Shown: positions 9,145 through 18,469, counted from the stretch's first letter. The stretch is 64,000 bases of DNA from Candidatus Formimonas warabiya (GCF_002777255.1 NZ_CP017634.1:3174903-3238902); one strand, 5' to 3'. The notes: generated by a model from the letters alone, not told the origin. Numbers and translations: made by a program.

Positions 9145-10727
9145 GATCCATTCTCCTCCGCCCACAAGGGCCGGTGGGATATTTTTATCTCTAATACCTG
9201 TTTCAGCAAACCGATTTTTAGGCTGGTCTCGTTTTCAAATTTCCCTTGATGGGCCTGGGTTTCCTGACCTAGGTCATAGCAGGTGGAATGATCCACATCC
9301 AGCAGAATCCCGGGCAGGCCGATCCTTTCAAAATCCTCTTTATGCTTAATATAAAACGCCTCACAGCAGATTCCCATAAATGCGGACACCTGACGGTTTT
9401 TTAAATCCAGTAAGGTTTCTTCCAGCATCTCATAGTTTTGAATGGTGATGGGCGTCAAGCCATATTCCTCAGCGATCCGGAAAGCGTCCCCCACCGTACA
9501 TTCCCCGCATTGACCGCATCCCTGATCATAACGGTAAGGACAGGTGACCTTCTTGGCACAATAGGGAAGCAACAGCACGGCAGGATTTTTTATTTCATGA
9601 AAAGAGGCCCCCACGGTAAAAACCCGGTTAATATCGGCGTAATCGATGCCTTGCCGGGCTAAACTGCTTTTCTCAACGGCGGTCCAGACGGCCCGGGTAA
9701 AATCCTCCGGCCCAAAACCGGGCACTGTGATCTCCTGGTGGAGAAAAAACTCCCGGATGATCTGCGCAATTTTTTCATACTGAGCGGGCGCTTTTTTACA
9801 TAAACTTTCTAAATCAAAGAGGGCATTCTGAGGATAGACAAAAAAGTCCCCGGTGAACAAAACCGATTCTATCCGCTTTGTCCGGCCATCCAGCACCACG
9901 GAAGTCTTGATCAGGCCTCCCTGTTTTTTTAAGACGGAGCGCAGTTCCTGGCGCTGGACCGGGGAGCGCCGGGTGTGAAAGATCCAGGATGCCGATTGGA
10001 ACTTGGGCAAAGCCTGGTCCAGCAAATTTCTTTCTTCCGGGCTTAAGGGACCCGGGGTGAAATCAACCCCCAGAACTTCCTCAAAGCCGCTGGTGATCAA
10101 AGCCTTGATCTGATCCAGGGGGGGAAGATAGCCCAGTTCACTTTTGAGACAGGTGACCCGTTCCTTGACGCTTTGAATCTCCTTGTCCTGGAGCTTTTCC
10201 GTGGGAATCCTCAGCACCCGGAGCATGGTATCCACATCAAAATCGATGAGCAGGCTCCCTTGAAATAAAAAGGCTCCTCCTAATTCCGTTCCACCGGTTC
10301 CGGAAATTTTGCGGTGATTGATTTCAATATCATTGCGGGGACGAAATTTCGCCTGAATGCCCAGGTCTTTTAAGCCCCGGATCACGGCTTCACAAAGTTT
10401 GCGATATAAATCTTCTATTTTACCCGGAAAAATGGCCTCATCCTTTTGGGCAAAGATCTCCCAGCCCAGCTGGGCCTGGTCCCAGTACAGCCCTCCCCCG
10501 CCGGTGATTCTCCTGTTAATTTCGATCCCCTGAGTCCGGCAGTAATCGACCCGGATTTCCTGCTCCACCGCTTGATGGAAGCCAACTAAGGCGCTGGGAT
10601 AAAACTGGAGGAAGCGCAACGTGTTCGGTACCCAGTGGCGGGCTTTGGCAGAGAGAATCACCTGGTCCAAAGCCATGTTTTCCGCTGCGCTGCGGATGCC
10701 GGTGTCCAAAAGTCGCCAGGATGACAT
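9141..10727 (-). CDS. lplA: Lipoate-protein ligase with LplB-like domain, fused to a C-terminal DUF116 domain
   Basis: The 528-residue protein has three parts. Residues 1-260 are a lipoate/octanoate ligase catalytic domain with RRITGGGGL at 72-80 and the adenylate-binding lysine in HRKISGTGG (Lys140). Residues about 260-345 are the LplB-type accessory domain (GGLIKTSVVLDG, LFTGDFFVYP). From about 380 to the end is a cysteine-rich DUF116 domain (CPYRYDQGCGQCGEC, then ICCEAF). Start 10727 has AGGAG eight bases upstream; a longer frame to 10754 has no ribosome-binding site. First gene of the lipoate operon, behind its own promoter. The fusion suggests the DUF116 part assists ligation or sulfur insertion, which is not established. 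Confidence 0.85.
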   Translation of the reverse strand: MSSWRLLDTGIRSAAENMALDQVILSAKARHWVPNTLRFLQFYPSALVGFHQAVEQEIRVDYCRTQGIEINRRITGGGGLYWDQAQLGWEIFAQKDEAIFPGKIEDLYRKLCEAVIRGLKDLGIQAKFRPRNDIEINHRKISGTGGTELGGAFLFQGSLLIDFDVDTMLRVLRIPTEKLQDKEIQSVKERVTCLKSELGYLPPLDQIKALITSGFEEVLGVDFTPGPLSPEERNLLDQALPKFQSASWIFHTRRSPVQRQELRSVLKKQGGLIKTSVVLDGRTKRIESVLFTGDFFVYPQNALFDLESLCKKAPAQYEKIAQIIREFFLHQEITVPGFGPEDFTRAVWTAVEKSSLARQGIDYADINRVFTVGASFHEIKNPAVLLLPYCAKKVTCPYRYDQGCGQCGECTVGDAFRIAEEYGLTPITIQNYEMLEETLLDLKNRQVSAFMGICCEAFYIKHKEDFERIGLPGILLDVDHSTCYDLGQETQAHQGKFENETSLKIGLLKQVLEIKISHRPLWAEENGS

Positions 10728-10821
10728 AGTATCTGCTCCTATCCTATTTATCATTTGGTCTGATCATAATCAGCAGGAGATGGATTTGTTTTCGTTCCGT
10801 AATGACCATAGTTTTACGAAT

Positions 10822-10877
10822 TAGTGTGAGCACACTATTCCTTTTTTATCATACTTCAGGGGATTTTGATAAATCAA
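10822..10877 (-). promoter_or_regulatory. Promoter and operator of the lipoate/hydantoinase operon
   Basis: On the minus strand a TTGATT -35 box (10872-10877) and TATGAT -10 box (10848-10853) are separated by 18 bases. The -35 box overlaps the stop codon of the preceding PreA-PreT gene. Just downstream is a dyad, TAGTGTG at 10822-10828 facing CACACTA at 10831-10837. At that position a bound repressor would block initiation. The dyad has only a two-base loop, so it is better read as a DNA operator than as a hairpin. Confidence 0.55.
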
Positions 10878-13354
10878 TCCACAATTTCTGCCCGTAAAGC
10901 CCCCGTGGGACAAACCGAGACACATAACCCGCAGCTGCGGCACAACTCTTCATTTACCGTCATTTCCGGGTAATGCAAAGCCCGGGCCTGATAGGCGCAG
11001 GCGGCCACACAACGCCCGCAGTTGATGCAGCCGCAATGGAGACAGCGCATGGCCTCTTTTCTGCCTGCCTCTTCGGACAGCCCTGACTCTACTTCCCCGA
11101 ACCCGGGCAGCCGCTTCTCCACGGGAAGGATCAAACTCTTTTCCCGAATCGTATCATCTTCCGCTACTTCCACAAAGTGCATGCGGGGAGAACTGTTTTC
11201 TTCTTCTACTTTTCCCTCCCCGCCTAAGAAACGGTCTATTTCACAGGCGGCTTTCTTCCCTGCTGCGACGGCCTCAATCACGGAAGCGGGGCCTGTGGTA
11301 CAATCTCCCGCAAAAAATATTCCTTTGGTTGCTTCCGCTAAATCCCCCCGATGATATCGGCCCAGGACGGACAGGTCTATATTTTGCCCTGTGGCAATCA
11401 CGATCAGATCCGCGTCCAGGGGCACCGGCTCTTCCCCGGTGGGGACCGGTTTTCTTCTTCCGGAACCATCCACCTCCCCCGGCTGCATAGGATCGTAAAA
11501 TAATTGATACCCCTTGCCTGCCGCCTCAATGCGGTTTGGCCCGGCTAGGAAACGGAATTTGACCCCTTCTTCTTCCGCATAGGCTACTTCTTCGCAAGTG
11601 GCCGGCATATCTTCCCGCTGCCGCCTGTAGACGACGGTCACCTTTCCGGCCCCCAGCCTTAAAGCAGATCTTGCCGCATCAAGGGCCACATTTCCCCCGC
11701 CAATCACGGCCACTTTTTTCCCGTGCAGCCCTCCGGCCCGGCCCAGGTTCACATCCCGTAAAAACCGGATCCCGGACAGGACGCCGGCCAGATCTGCCCC
11801 GGGGATTTTAAGCTCCGGATCTTTATGGGCCCCTACGGCGATTAAAATACTCTCATATCCCTGTGCTTTGATTTCTTCCATGGTGATGTCCTGCCCCAAG
11901 GCCGTTCCGGTTTGGATCTCTACACCCATGTTTTCGATGCGGGTGATTTCCCTCTTTAAAATCTCCTGAGGCAGCCGGTAGTCGGGGATGCCGACGGCCA
12001 GCATGCCCCCGGCCACGGGCAACGCCTCAAATACCTTCACCTGATACCCCAGCCGGGTCAGGTAATAGGCGGCACTTAGACCGGCAGGTCCCGCCCCGGC
12101 AATGGCCACCTTTTTCCCATTTTTCGGCCTCATCGGGGATAAAGGCAAACTTGATCCGCAACTCTCATAGGTTTTGTCGGCTGCAGTGCGCTTGAGCAGA
12201 CGGATGTGCAGGGCCTGATCCACTTGAGCCCGGCGGCACTTTATTTCACAGGGGTGGTGGCACACCCGACCGCAAATGCCGGGAAAGGGGTTATCTGCAC
12301 TAATGGTCTTGTAAGCATCCAGATAATGCCCTCTTCTCACCTGGTCAATATAGAGGGGAACGTCCACTCCTGCCGGACAGGCCTCCTGACAGGGGGGTAA
12401 ATCGGGTTCATAATGGAACTTCAGTTTTGCCACAATATCTTCTTTAGGGAAGTTAGGCAAAGCTACCCCCCTGACGCTCCGAATATCCTTATAGCCAAGA
12501 TGCTCTAAAAGGGCCGCCGTATCCTTATTCAGCTTTTCAAAATACTCAATACCTTTTAGGACAGCGATAGAGTGTACCCCGACGGCATTACAGCCTACCA
12601 TCAAGTATTCGATGGCATCTTCCGCACAAGTGATGCCACCGGTACCAACCAGGTTGGGGCAGCCGCCCCTGGCTATTTCCGAGTTGATCCGTAAAGCGAT
12701 TGGCCTCATCGCACCACCGGACAACCAGCCGTAACCGCCTTCCCCCATCATCTCAGGTTTGGCTTTTTTAATATCAATCTTGAGGGTCGGTCCAAGAGAA
12801 TCAATAGCGGTAATACCGGCCGCACCGAATTCCAGGCATTTTTTTGCTGTAGCCACAGGATCGGGCCAGTTTCCGCTCAACTTGCAGAGTACCGGTATTT
12901 TAACTCTTTCCAAAGTAGCTCCAAGCATAGGAAGCAGGGTTTCTTCCGCGTAGGAAACCAACTCGATCAGATCAGCTCCGGCATCTGCGCAGGGCTTAAC
13001 CAGGTCTTCAGCTTCCGGCAGCGTATGGCCAACACTGGCAATGACAACTACACCGGCTTTCTTGGCCATGGGGATTTCCCTGTTAAACCAGACTTCCGGA
13101 GGCGAATCTGCCCACTTTTCACAGTTAATCAAAGAATCCCTGTTGATTTTTCCAATATGGTGCACGGGGTTAACCGCAGCATGATGTCTGATGGTTTTCG
13201 TCACAACTGCACCGCAGCCTGCCTGGTAGGCCTTGATCATACCTTCGGCAGCATAGGACAGGGGTCCTGAAGATAGAATGAAAGGACTTTGCAGCTTAAG
13301 ACCACATAGCTCTGTGGCAAGATCTGCCCCTTTTAATTTTTTGAAATCAATCAT
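10874..13354 (-). CDS. PreA-PreT fusion: dihydropyrimidine-dehydrogenase-like flavo-iron-sulfur protein (YgfK role)
   Basis: A single 826-residue chain. Residues 1 to about 330 are an FMN-binding dihydroorotate/dihydropyrimidine dehydrogenase barrel (LCKLSGNW, GITAIDSLG, GTGGITCAEDAIEYLMVG). Residues about 340-760 resemble the glutamate synthase small chain or PreT, with Cys clusters (CQEACPAGVDVP, CGRVCHHPCEIKC), an FAD loop (GAGPAGLSAAYY) and an NADPH loop (GGGNVALDAARS). The last 60 residues hold two 4Fe-4S motifs (CINCGRCVAAC, CRSCGLCVSVCP). Start 13354 follows GGAGGGGAG. It lies 25 bases after xdhC in the purine operon, where YgfK sits in E. coli. It probably reduces or oxidises a ring intermediate using NAD(P)H; the substrate is unknown. 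Confidence 0.82.
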   Translation of the reverse strand: MIDFKKLKGADLATELCGLKLQSPFILSSGPLSYAAEGMIKAYQAGCGAVVTKTIRHHAAVNPVHHIGKINRDSLINCEKWADSPPEVWFNREIPMAKKAGVVVIASVGHTLPEAEDLVKPCADAGADLIELVSYAEETLLPMLGATLERVKIPVLCKLSGNWPDPVATAKKCLEFGAAGITAIDSLGPTLKIDIKKAKPEMMGEGGYGWLSGGAMRPIALRINSEIARGGCPNLVGTGGITCAEDAIEYLMVGCNAVGVHSIAVLKGIEYFEKLNKDTAALLEHLGYKDIRSVRGVALPNFPKEDIVAKLKFHYEPDLPPCQEACPAGVDVPLYIDQVRRGHYLDAYKTISADNPFPGICGRVCHHPCEIKCRRAQVDQALHIRLLKRTAADKTYESCGSSLPLSPMRPKNGKKVAIAGAGPAGLSAAYYLTRLGYQVKVFEALPVAGGMLAVGIPDYRLPQEILKREITRIENMGVEIQTGTALGQDITMEEIKAQGYESILIAVGAHKDPELKIPGADLAGVLSGIRFLRDVNLGRAGGLHGKKVAVIGGGNVALDAARSALRLGAGKVTVVYRRQREDMPATCEEVAYAEEEGVKFRFLAGPNRIEAAGKGYQLFYDPMQPGEVDGSGRRKPVPTGEEPVPLDADLIVIATGQNIDLSVLGRYHRGDLAEATKGIFFAGDCTTGPASVIEAVAAGKKAACEIDRFLGGEGKVEEENSSPRMHFVEVAEDDTIREKSLILPVEKRLPGFGEVESGLSEEAGRKEAMRCLHCGCINCGRCVAACAYQARALHYPEMTVNEELCRSCGLCVSVCPTGALRAEIVD

Positions 13355-13379
13355 ATTTTCTCCCCTCCGATTTTTCACC

Positions 13380-13865
13380 TCAGAAGATTTCTCGTTTATT
13401 TGGTTGCCCGGCCACATCCCGGATGGCATCTATGATTTGCTCATAACCAGTGCAGCGGCATAGGTTGCCGGAAATAGCCAATTTAATTTCCTCCCTGCTT
13501 GGTTCCGGGTTTGCATCCAAGAGGGCTTTAGCGCTCATAATCAGACCGGGAGTACAGAACCCGCACTGCACCGCATTGTGTTTAATGAAGGCTTCCTGAA
13601 TCGGGTGCATTTTCCCGTTTTCCATCAGCCCTTCAATCGTGGTAATATGCCTGCCTTCCATAGATGCAGCCAGAGTTAAACAGGTGTTTACCGTTTGTCC
13701 GTCCACAATTACGGTACAGGCCCCGCATTCTCCAATACCGCAGCCCTCTTTTGTCCCGGTAAGACCTAAATCGTACCTCAGAACATCCAACAGTCTGGTA
13801 TAGGGCTTAATTTCAAGACTGACCGGTTTACCGTTGACAACCATATTCAGCAAAACTTTATCCAT
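13380..13865 (-). CDS. xdhC: Molybdenum hydroxylase 2Fe-2S subunit
   Basis: Carries electrons from the molybdenum site to FAD in a xanthine-dehydrogenase-type complex. The 161-residue protein has both expected 2Fe-2S domains: a plant-ferredoxin type (CGIGECGACTV plus a fourth Cys in TCLTLA) and the helical domain (CGFCTPG and CRCTGYE). Length is normal. Its start is one base after the FAD-subunit stop on the same strand, so the three subunits are co-translated. The order molybdenum, FAD, Fe-S matches the E. coli xdhABC cluster for purine use. Confidence 0.92.
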   Translation of the reverse strand: MDKVLLNMVVNGKPVSLEIKPYTRLLDVLRYDLGLTGTKEGCGIGECGACTVIVDGQTVNTCLTLAASMEGRHITTIEGLMENGKMHPIQEAFIKHNAVQCGFCTPGLIMSAKALLDANPEPSREEIKLAISGNLCRCTGYEQIIDAIRDVAGQPNKREIF

Positions 13866-14735
13866 TTATCCCACCCCCAGTGCCTGATTCAGTGCCCTTC
13901 GGGTCAGAACTGCGATTACCGGCTCTTTGTAGGTCGTCGACCAACGGATGCCTGACCTTTTGATCATTTCCTCCGCCACCTTTTCAGCTGCCTGCTCAAT
14001 CAGTTCACTTTTCGGCTCATTGCCTACCAACACCTCTTCGGCACCACTTACCCGGTCAGGTTTGGGAAGAACTGACCCTGGAGCAATTCTAGCTTCGATC
14101 ACTCTACCGACCTCATCCAAGGTAACACTGACCGCTACATTCATCCGGGCAATGGCCAATGCTTTCCTGCGGCCCAGCTTGATAAAAGCGGTTCTGGAAC
14201 CTATGGGGAGCCGCATAAAACTAATTTCTGTCAACAGCTCATCGGCAGCAATATTTGTCCGGTAAGGCTTTTCAAAAATACCCACGAGAGGAAGCACCCT
14301 GACCCCCCGGACACTCTCCAGTTTCACATTGGCGTCAAGGGCGATCAGAACCGGAACAGGATCCGCCGCCGGAGATGCATTGCACACGCTGCCCCCCAAC
14401 GTGCCCCGATGTCTGATCTGCGGAGAGCCGACAGTACTGCATGCTTCCGCCAAGAAGGGGACAGCAGTACGCAACAAAGGTGAGCTGCTTATCTGATCAT
14501 GGGTAACCAGAGGTCCGATACGTATTTCATTGCTGTCTTCCTCAATACAGCCCAGTTCATCGATTCCACTGATATCGATCACATACTGTAATCCCGCCAG
14601 CTTCTCATCCTCATCACGGATTTGCCCCATTAAGTCGGTACCGCCGGCGATCACTTTCGCCGCACGGCCGTATCTGTTTAGTAATTCACATGTTTCTTTA
14701 ATTGTAGTAGGTCGAAGATATGCAAAACGCATCAT
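13866..14735 (-). CDS. xdhB: Molybdenum hydroxylase FAD subunit
   Basis: FAD-binding subunit that passes electrons to NAD or a ferredoxin-like acceptor. The 289-residue product has the CO-dehydrogenase-flavoprotein fold motif VIAGGTDLMGQIRDE near residue 35 and ETCSTVGSPQIRHRGTLGG-like TVGSPQIRHRGTLGGSV with the FAD-binding Gly-rich turn near residue 105. It overlaps the large-subunit stop as TAATG. A second ATG three bases in is equally possible. It is the only FAD subunit in the window although there are three large subunits, so it might serve more than one enzyme. Confidence 0.9.
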   Translation of the reverse strand: MMRFAYLRPTTIKETCELLNRYGRAAKVIAGGTDLMGQIRDEDEKLAGLQYVIDISGIDELGCIEEDSNEIRIGPLVTHDQISSSPLLRTAVPFLAEACSTVGSPQIRHRGTLGGSVCNASPAADPVPVLIALDANVKLESVRGVRVLPLVGIFEKPYRTNIAADELLTEISFMRLPIGSRTAFIKLGRRKALAIARMNVAVSVTLDEVGRVIEARIAPGSVLPKPDRVSGAEEVLVGNEPKSELIEQAAEKVAEEMIKRSGIRWSTTYKEPVIAVLTRRALNQALGVG

Positions 14736-17092
14736 TAGGAATTACCTCCTGCTCTTAAGGATTTCCCTAAAAGAACACGCTCCAGGTCAAAAGGCAGTCT
14801 TCTGAGACGAACTCCTTTCGCATTGATCAGCACGCTGTTTACCGCACTTGCTATGGCTGCCCCCACCCCTTCCAAAGCAGGCTCTCCCAAACTTTTGGCC
14901 CCAAAAGTTCCCTCCTTGTCATCACACTCAAACAAAACTGCTTCCATGGCAGGTACATCCATGGCCGTGGGGAAAATATATGCGTCGAAGTTCTTATTTC
15001 CTACTCTCCCTCTGTTCACCTCAACTTCTTCCATCACTGCAAAACCCATACCCATGGCAATACCGCCGTAGATCTGACCCTTGGCCAAAGCCGAGTTTAT
15101 GACGGTACCACAATCATGGCCGGAAGAAACTTTTAACACATCTACACAGCCTGTCTCCAAATCAACCTCGACCTCAGCCACCACACAAGCATAAGAATAG
15201 GTTGGGAATACGTCTCCCTGTCCGGTACCATGGTCAAAATGCAGCGGTTTGGGTTCAAACCATTCGTACACGCTGAGCTGCTTTCCTGACCAAAGTCTGG
15301 TGGCACAAACCGCACTTAACGGCAGCTTTATATCCGGATTGCTTTTGGCAAAACACATGCTGTCCTCAATTTCCACTTCATCCAAAGGCGAAGCATGCAA
15401 TAGTTCTGCCCCAGTCTCCAGCAGCAGCTTTTTTAATTTTTCCGCCGCTTTTTTTATGGACTGAGCCCCCATCACGGTTCCCCGGGAAGCAACGGACATC
15501 CCACTATCGGCAATGGCATGGGTATCAATGCCGTAATGATGAATATCGTCCACCTTTACCCCCAGAGATTCCGCCACAATCTGTGCATAAGCCGTTTTCA
15601 GGCCCTGGCCGTTTTCTGAAATCCCGGAATGGATCATCACCGTTCCGTCCTCCAAAGCAGTAACCATTGCCCCTGAGGCATCCGGTGACTCTGCGCCAAA
15701 ACCGCAGCCTCTATAACAGGTCACAAGGCCAATTCCTTTTCTCTTCACGACCTTTTGCTTTTGATAATTCTCTCTCTTCGCCACAAAATCCGTGCTTTCC
15801 AGCATATGCTCCATCATTTCTGTAATTAAAGTGGGTTGGACAAGTTTTTGGCTGGTTGCCGTGAGATCATACTGCCGCAAAAGATTCTTTCTCTTCAGTT
15901 CAATGATATCCATGTTTAAAGCTTCCGCTAATTCTTCCATTAAAGACTCCTGGGCAAAGATGATCTGGGGCGAACTATAGCCCCGAAAGGCACCACTATG
16001 AATATTATTGGTAAAGACGCCAAAAGTATCGTTCTTCACGTTCGGGATCTGATAAACACCGGCTGAGTGTATTGATGCCCGGCAATTCATATACTGGGTC
16101 TGGTTATTGTATGCCCCGCTGTTATCGATCAGTTCACTCTCTAAAGCCAAAATTCTGCCTTCCTTGGTGGCCCCGATTTTATAACGAAACCGGAAAGGAT
16201 GCCTTTTAGAACTTTCCAGGATAGAATCTTCCCGGCTTAGTATCATTTGGACGGGTCGTCCCGTTGCCCTGGCCAGCAGTGCCGCCCGGCCTACGTTCAA
16301 CCCGGCCAGTTCTTCTTTTCCCCCAAAAGACCCTCCCAATGTCTGCTGAACTAAACGGGTTTTGTTCATGGGACATTGCAGGGCATCAGCAATATAACGC
16401 CTGCTGAAGAAGGGGTTTTGAGAAGAGGAATATACTGTCATGATGCCGTCTGCCGGATGGGAAACAGCGACACAGGCCTCAGGTTCAATGTAGGCATGTT
16501 CCACGAATTGAGTCCGGTACTCCCTTTCGATGATCACATCACATTGTTTAAAGGCTTCTTCTACATTTCCCTTGCGAATCCGGAAATAGGAATCCATAAA
16601 TACATTCCCTTTTGTCCCTGGTGTAGGGATGCCGTCTACCAATCCAACGCCTTTTTCCCTTACTTGGACAGTTCCAGTTTTCAGGGCATCATCAATTGTA
16701 TAAACACCGTCCAGTTCTTCGTAGATCACCTCTATTGCCTTCATAGCATCTTCCAGACTTTCTTTATCCTCGGCAGCGATGATGGCAACCACGTCACCCA
16801 CATACTTTATTTTGTCTGTGATGTACATGTAATCAGCCCAGCTCTGCGGCTTCGGAATATCCGCTGCAGTTAACACCGCTTTCACCCCAGGAGTCTCCTT
16901 TGCCTTTGAGGTATCAATTCTCACCACATTTGCGTGGCTTAAACCGCTTCTCAGGCACCCACCAACCAACATAGCGGGAAATTTTAGGTCAGCTGCGTAC
17001 TGAGCACGTCCTGTAACCTTGTCAACAGCATCGACACGAGGTACAGGTTTATTGAGTATTTTATAATCTTTACCTCCCATTAGCGGCATCAT
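14735..17092 (-). CDS. xdhA: Molybdenum hydroxylase large subunit, xanthine dehydrogenase type
   Basis: Molybdopterin-binding catalytic subunit of 785 residues, expected to hydroxylate a purine or related ring with water-derived oxygen. The N-terminal aldehyde-oxidase/xanthine-dehydrogenase a/b hammerhead begins VDKVTGRAQYAADLKFP. The molybdopterin segment is GGSFGGKEE near residue 255, and GAFRGYSSPQ and the C-terminal GAKSLGEPALEG carry the conserved Arg and catalytic Glu. Start at 17092 follows GGGGGGTGAG. It lies 24 bases after the ssnA-like gene. Substrate specificity cannot be set from sequence; the YgeW/YgeY neighbours point to purines. Confidence 0.9.
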   Translation of the reverse strand: MMPLMGGKDYKILNKPVPRVDAVDKVTGRAQYAADLKFPAMLVGGCLRSGLSHANVVRIDTSKAKETPGVKAVLTAADIPKPQSWADYMYITDKIKYVGDVVAIIAAEDKESLEDAMKAIEVIYEELDGVYTIDDALKTGTVQVREKGVGLVDGIPTPGTKGNVFMDSYFRIRKGNVEEAFKQCDVIIEREYRTQFVEHAYIEPEACVAVSHPADGIMTVYSSSQNPFFSRRYIADALQCPMNKTRLVQQTLGGSFGGKEELAGLNVGRAALLARATGRPVQMILSREDSILESSKRHPFRFRYKIGATKEGRILALESELIDNSGAYNNQTQYMNCRASIHSAGVYQIPNVKNDTFGVFTNNIHSGAFRGYSSPQIIFAQESLMEELAEALNMDIIELKRKNLLRQYDLTATSQKLVQPTLITEMMEHMLESTDFVAKRENYQKQKVVKRKGIGLVTCYRGCGFGAESPDASGAMVTALEDGTVMIHSGISENGQGLKTAYAQIVAESLGVKVDDIHHYGIDTHAIADSGMSVASRGTVMGAQSIKKAAEKLKKLLLETGAELLHASPLDEVEIEDSMCFAKSNPDIKLPLSAVCATRLWSGKQLSVYEWFEPKPLHFDHGTGQGDVFPTYSYACVVAEVEVDLETGCVDVLKVSSGHDCGTVINSALAKGQIYGGIAMGMGFAVMEEVEVNRGRVGNKNFDAYIFPTAMDVPAMEAVLFECDDKEGTFGAKSLGEPALEGVGAAIASAVNSVLINAKGVRLRRLPFDLERVLLGKSLRAGGNS

Positions 17093-17116
17093 CTCACCCC
17101 CCAGTGATAAGGAACA

Positions 17117-18439
17117 CTATTTATTGCCCTTCCAGAATTGATCAGCACTTTCTCTTATTTCAGCTTTGGCTTGCTCTTCGTCCAAAGTTAATAGTTTTCC
17201 GTTTTCCATGACCAAATTCCCATTCACCATCACATCAACCACATCAGAAGGATTGCGGAACAAAACCAGTTGGTCATAGACATTATGCTCATTAATCGGG
17301 GTTGGCGTATCCATTTTAATGGTAATCATATCAGCCAGACAGCCCGGTTCCAGTTTACCCAGGTCCTGATAACCAAGGACCTCCGCGCCCAAACTGGTTG
17401 CCATTCTGTAGACGTCCTTAGCCGGCATTACCTGGGGATCCTGACGGTATGCCTTGTGGATCAGGAAAGCTCCCCGCATGACTTCAAAGAAACTGTTTAC
17501 ATAACCGTCGGTCCCTAAACCTACCTTAATTCCTTTCGCCAAACAATCAGGCACAGGGGCTACCCCGCCGCCGACTTCGCAGTTGGAGAGAGGCATATGA
17601 ACCAACTTTGCTCCTCGTTTTGCTATGATGTCGATTTCGTGAGGTTCAAGTTGAACCCCCTGAGAAGCAACTACATTAGGACCCATATAGCCCAACTCTT
17701 CATAGATATCAACAGGCCTTTTGCCATATTTGGACAAGGTCCAATTTGGCTCATAAACACTTTCGGAAAGATGCATGTGGATATCGCATCCCAGTTCCTG
17801 GGCCAGTTCTTTCGCCTGCACCACATATTCCCGATCAGCAGTAAAAAGAGTATGAATGCTCATCATTCCCTGAACCAGACTCTCCGACTGATGATACTTT
17901 CTGACTAAGTCGGCATTCTCTTTAAGTCCTAACTGACCGTTTTCCTTATTCATCCTTTCACACGCTTCAAAAGTGAGAATTCCGCGCAGACCGGCCTGAT
18001 GGACAACTTTTGCTTCTACTTCCAATGCACCCGGTATAGAATTAGGTCCTTCCAACACGTCCATAAAAGTAGTAATGCCGCTCTTAATCATTTCGACACA
18101 CGCCCACCTGGTGGTTTTCTCAACTAACTCATGATCCATGCGGTCCTCAACATAAGGCCACCAGAAGTCTTCCAAAAAGCTGGAGAACTCCGTGACCAAT
18201 GCTTCAACGGTGATACCGTGGGAGAGCACCCCATACATGTGCATATGTCCATTCACAAAACCGGGTGACACCAACCTGTCTGAAGCGTCTAAAACTTTAC
18301 AGTTTTCCGGGACACGCTTCATTAATAGGTCATTAGGAGCAGCTTCAACAATTCTATTACCCTCAATTCTTATGCCCCAGTCTTTCTTAATGCCTTCTTG
18401 GGTCATCAGGTATCCACCTTTAATCAGGGTTCCTGCCAT
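17117..18439 (-). CDS. Amidohydrolase, SsnA/chlorohydrolase-deaminase type
   Basis: Metal-dependent deaminase or hydrolase, 440 residues, acting in the cytoplasm. It has the metal-binding GHMHMYG after SPGFVN, a second-site HMHLSE near residue 225 and LGTDGYV with the catalytic Asp near 300. E. coli SsnA (442 residues) occupies the same position beside ygfK and xdh genes. Alternatives within the family are guanine deaminase and S-adenosylhomocysteine deaminase. The gene lies 30 bases after the carbamoyltransferase and precedes xdhA, so it belongs to the purine operon. Confidence 0.78.
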   Translation of the reverse strand: MAGTLIKGGYLMTQEGIKKDWGIRIEGNRIVEAAPNDLLMKRVPENCKVLDASDRLVSPGFVNGHMHMYGVLSHGITVEALVTEFSSFLEDFWWPYVEDRMDHELVEKTTRWACVEMIKSGITTFMDVLEGPNSIPGALEVEAKVVHQAGLRGILTFEACERMNKENGQLGLKENADLVRKYHQSESLVQGMMSIHTLFTADREYVVQAKELAQELGCDIHMHLSESVYEPNWTLSKYGKRPVDIYEELGYMGPNVVASQGVQLEPHEIDIIAKRGAKLVHMPLSNCEVGGGVAPVPDCLAKGIKVGLGTDGYVNSFFEVMRGAFLIHKAYRQDPQVMPAKDVYRMATSLGAEVLGYQDLGKLEPGCLADMITIKMDTPTPINEHNVYDQLVLFRNPSDVVDVMVNGNLVMENGKLLTLDEEQAKAEIRESADQFWKGNK

Positions 18440-18469
18440 CCTTTAATCCCTCCCTTTTAAGGTTACCAA

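Noticed and set aside
10822..10837. TAGTGTG/CACACTA dyad as a terminator of the PreA-PreT gene
   Set aside because: The loop would be only two bases, and on the minus strand no T-run follows. Its position just after the -10 box fits an operator better.
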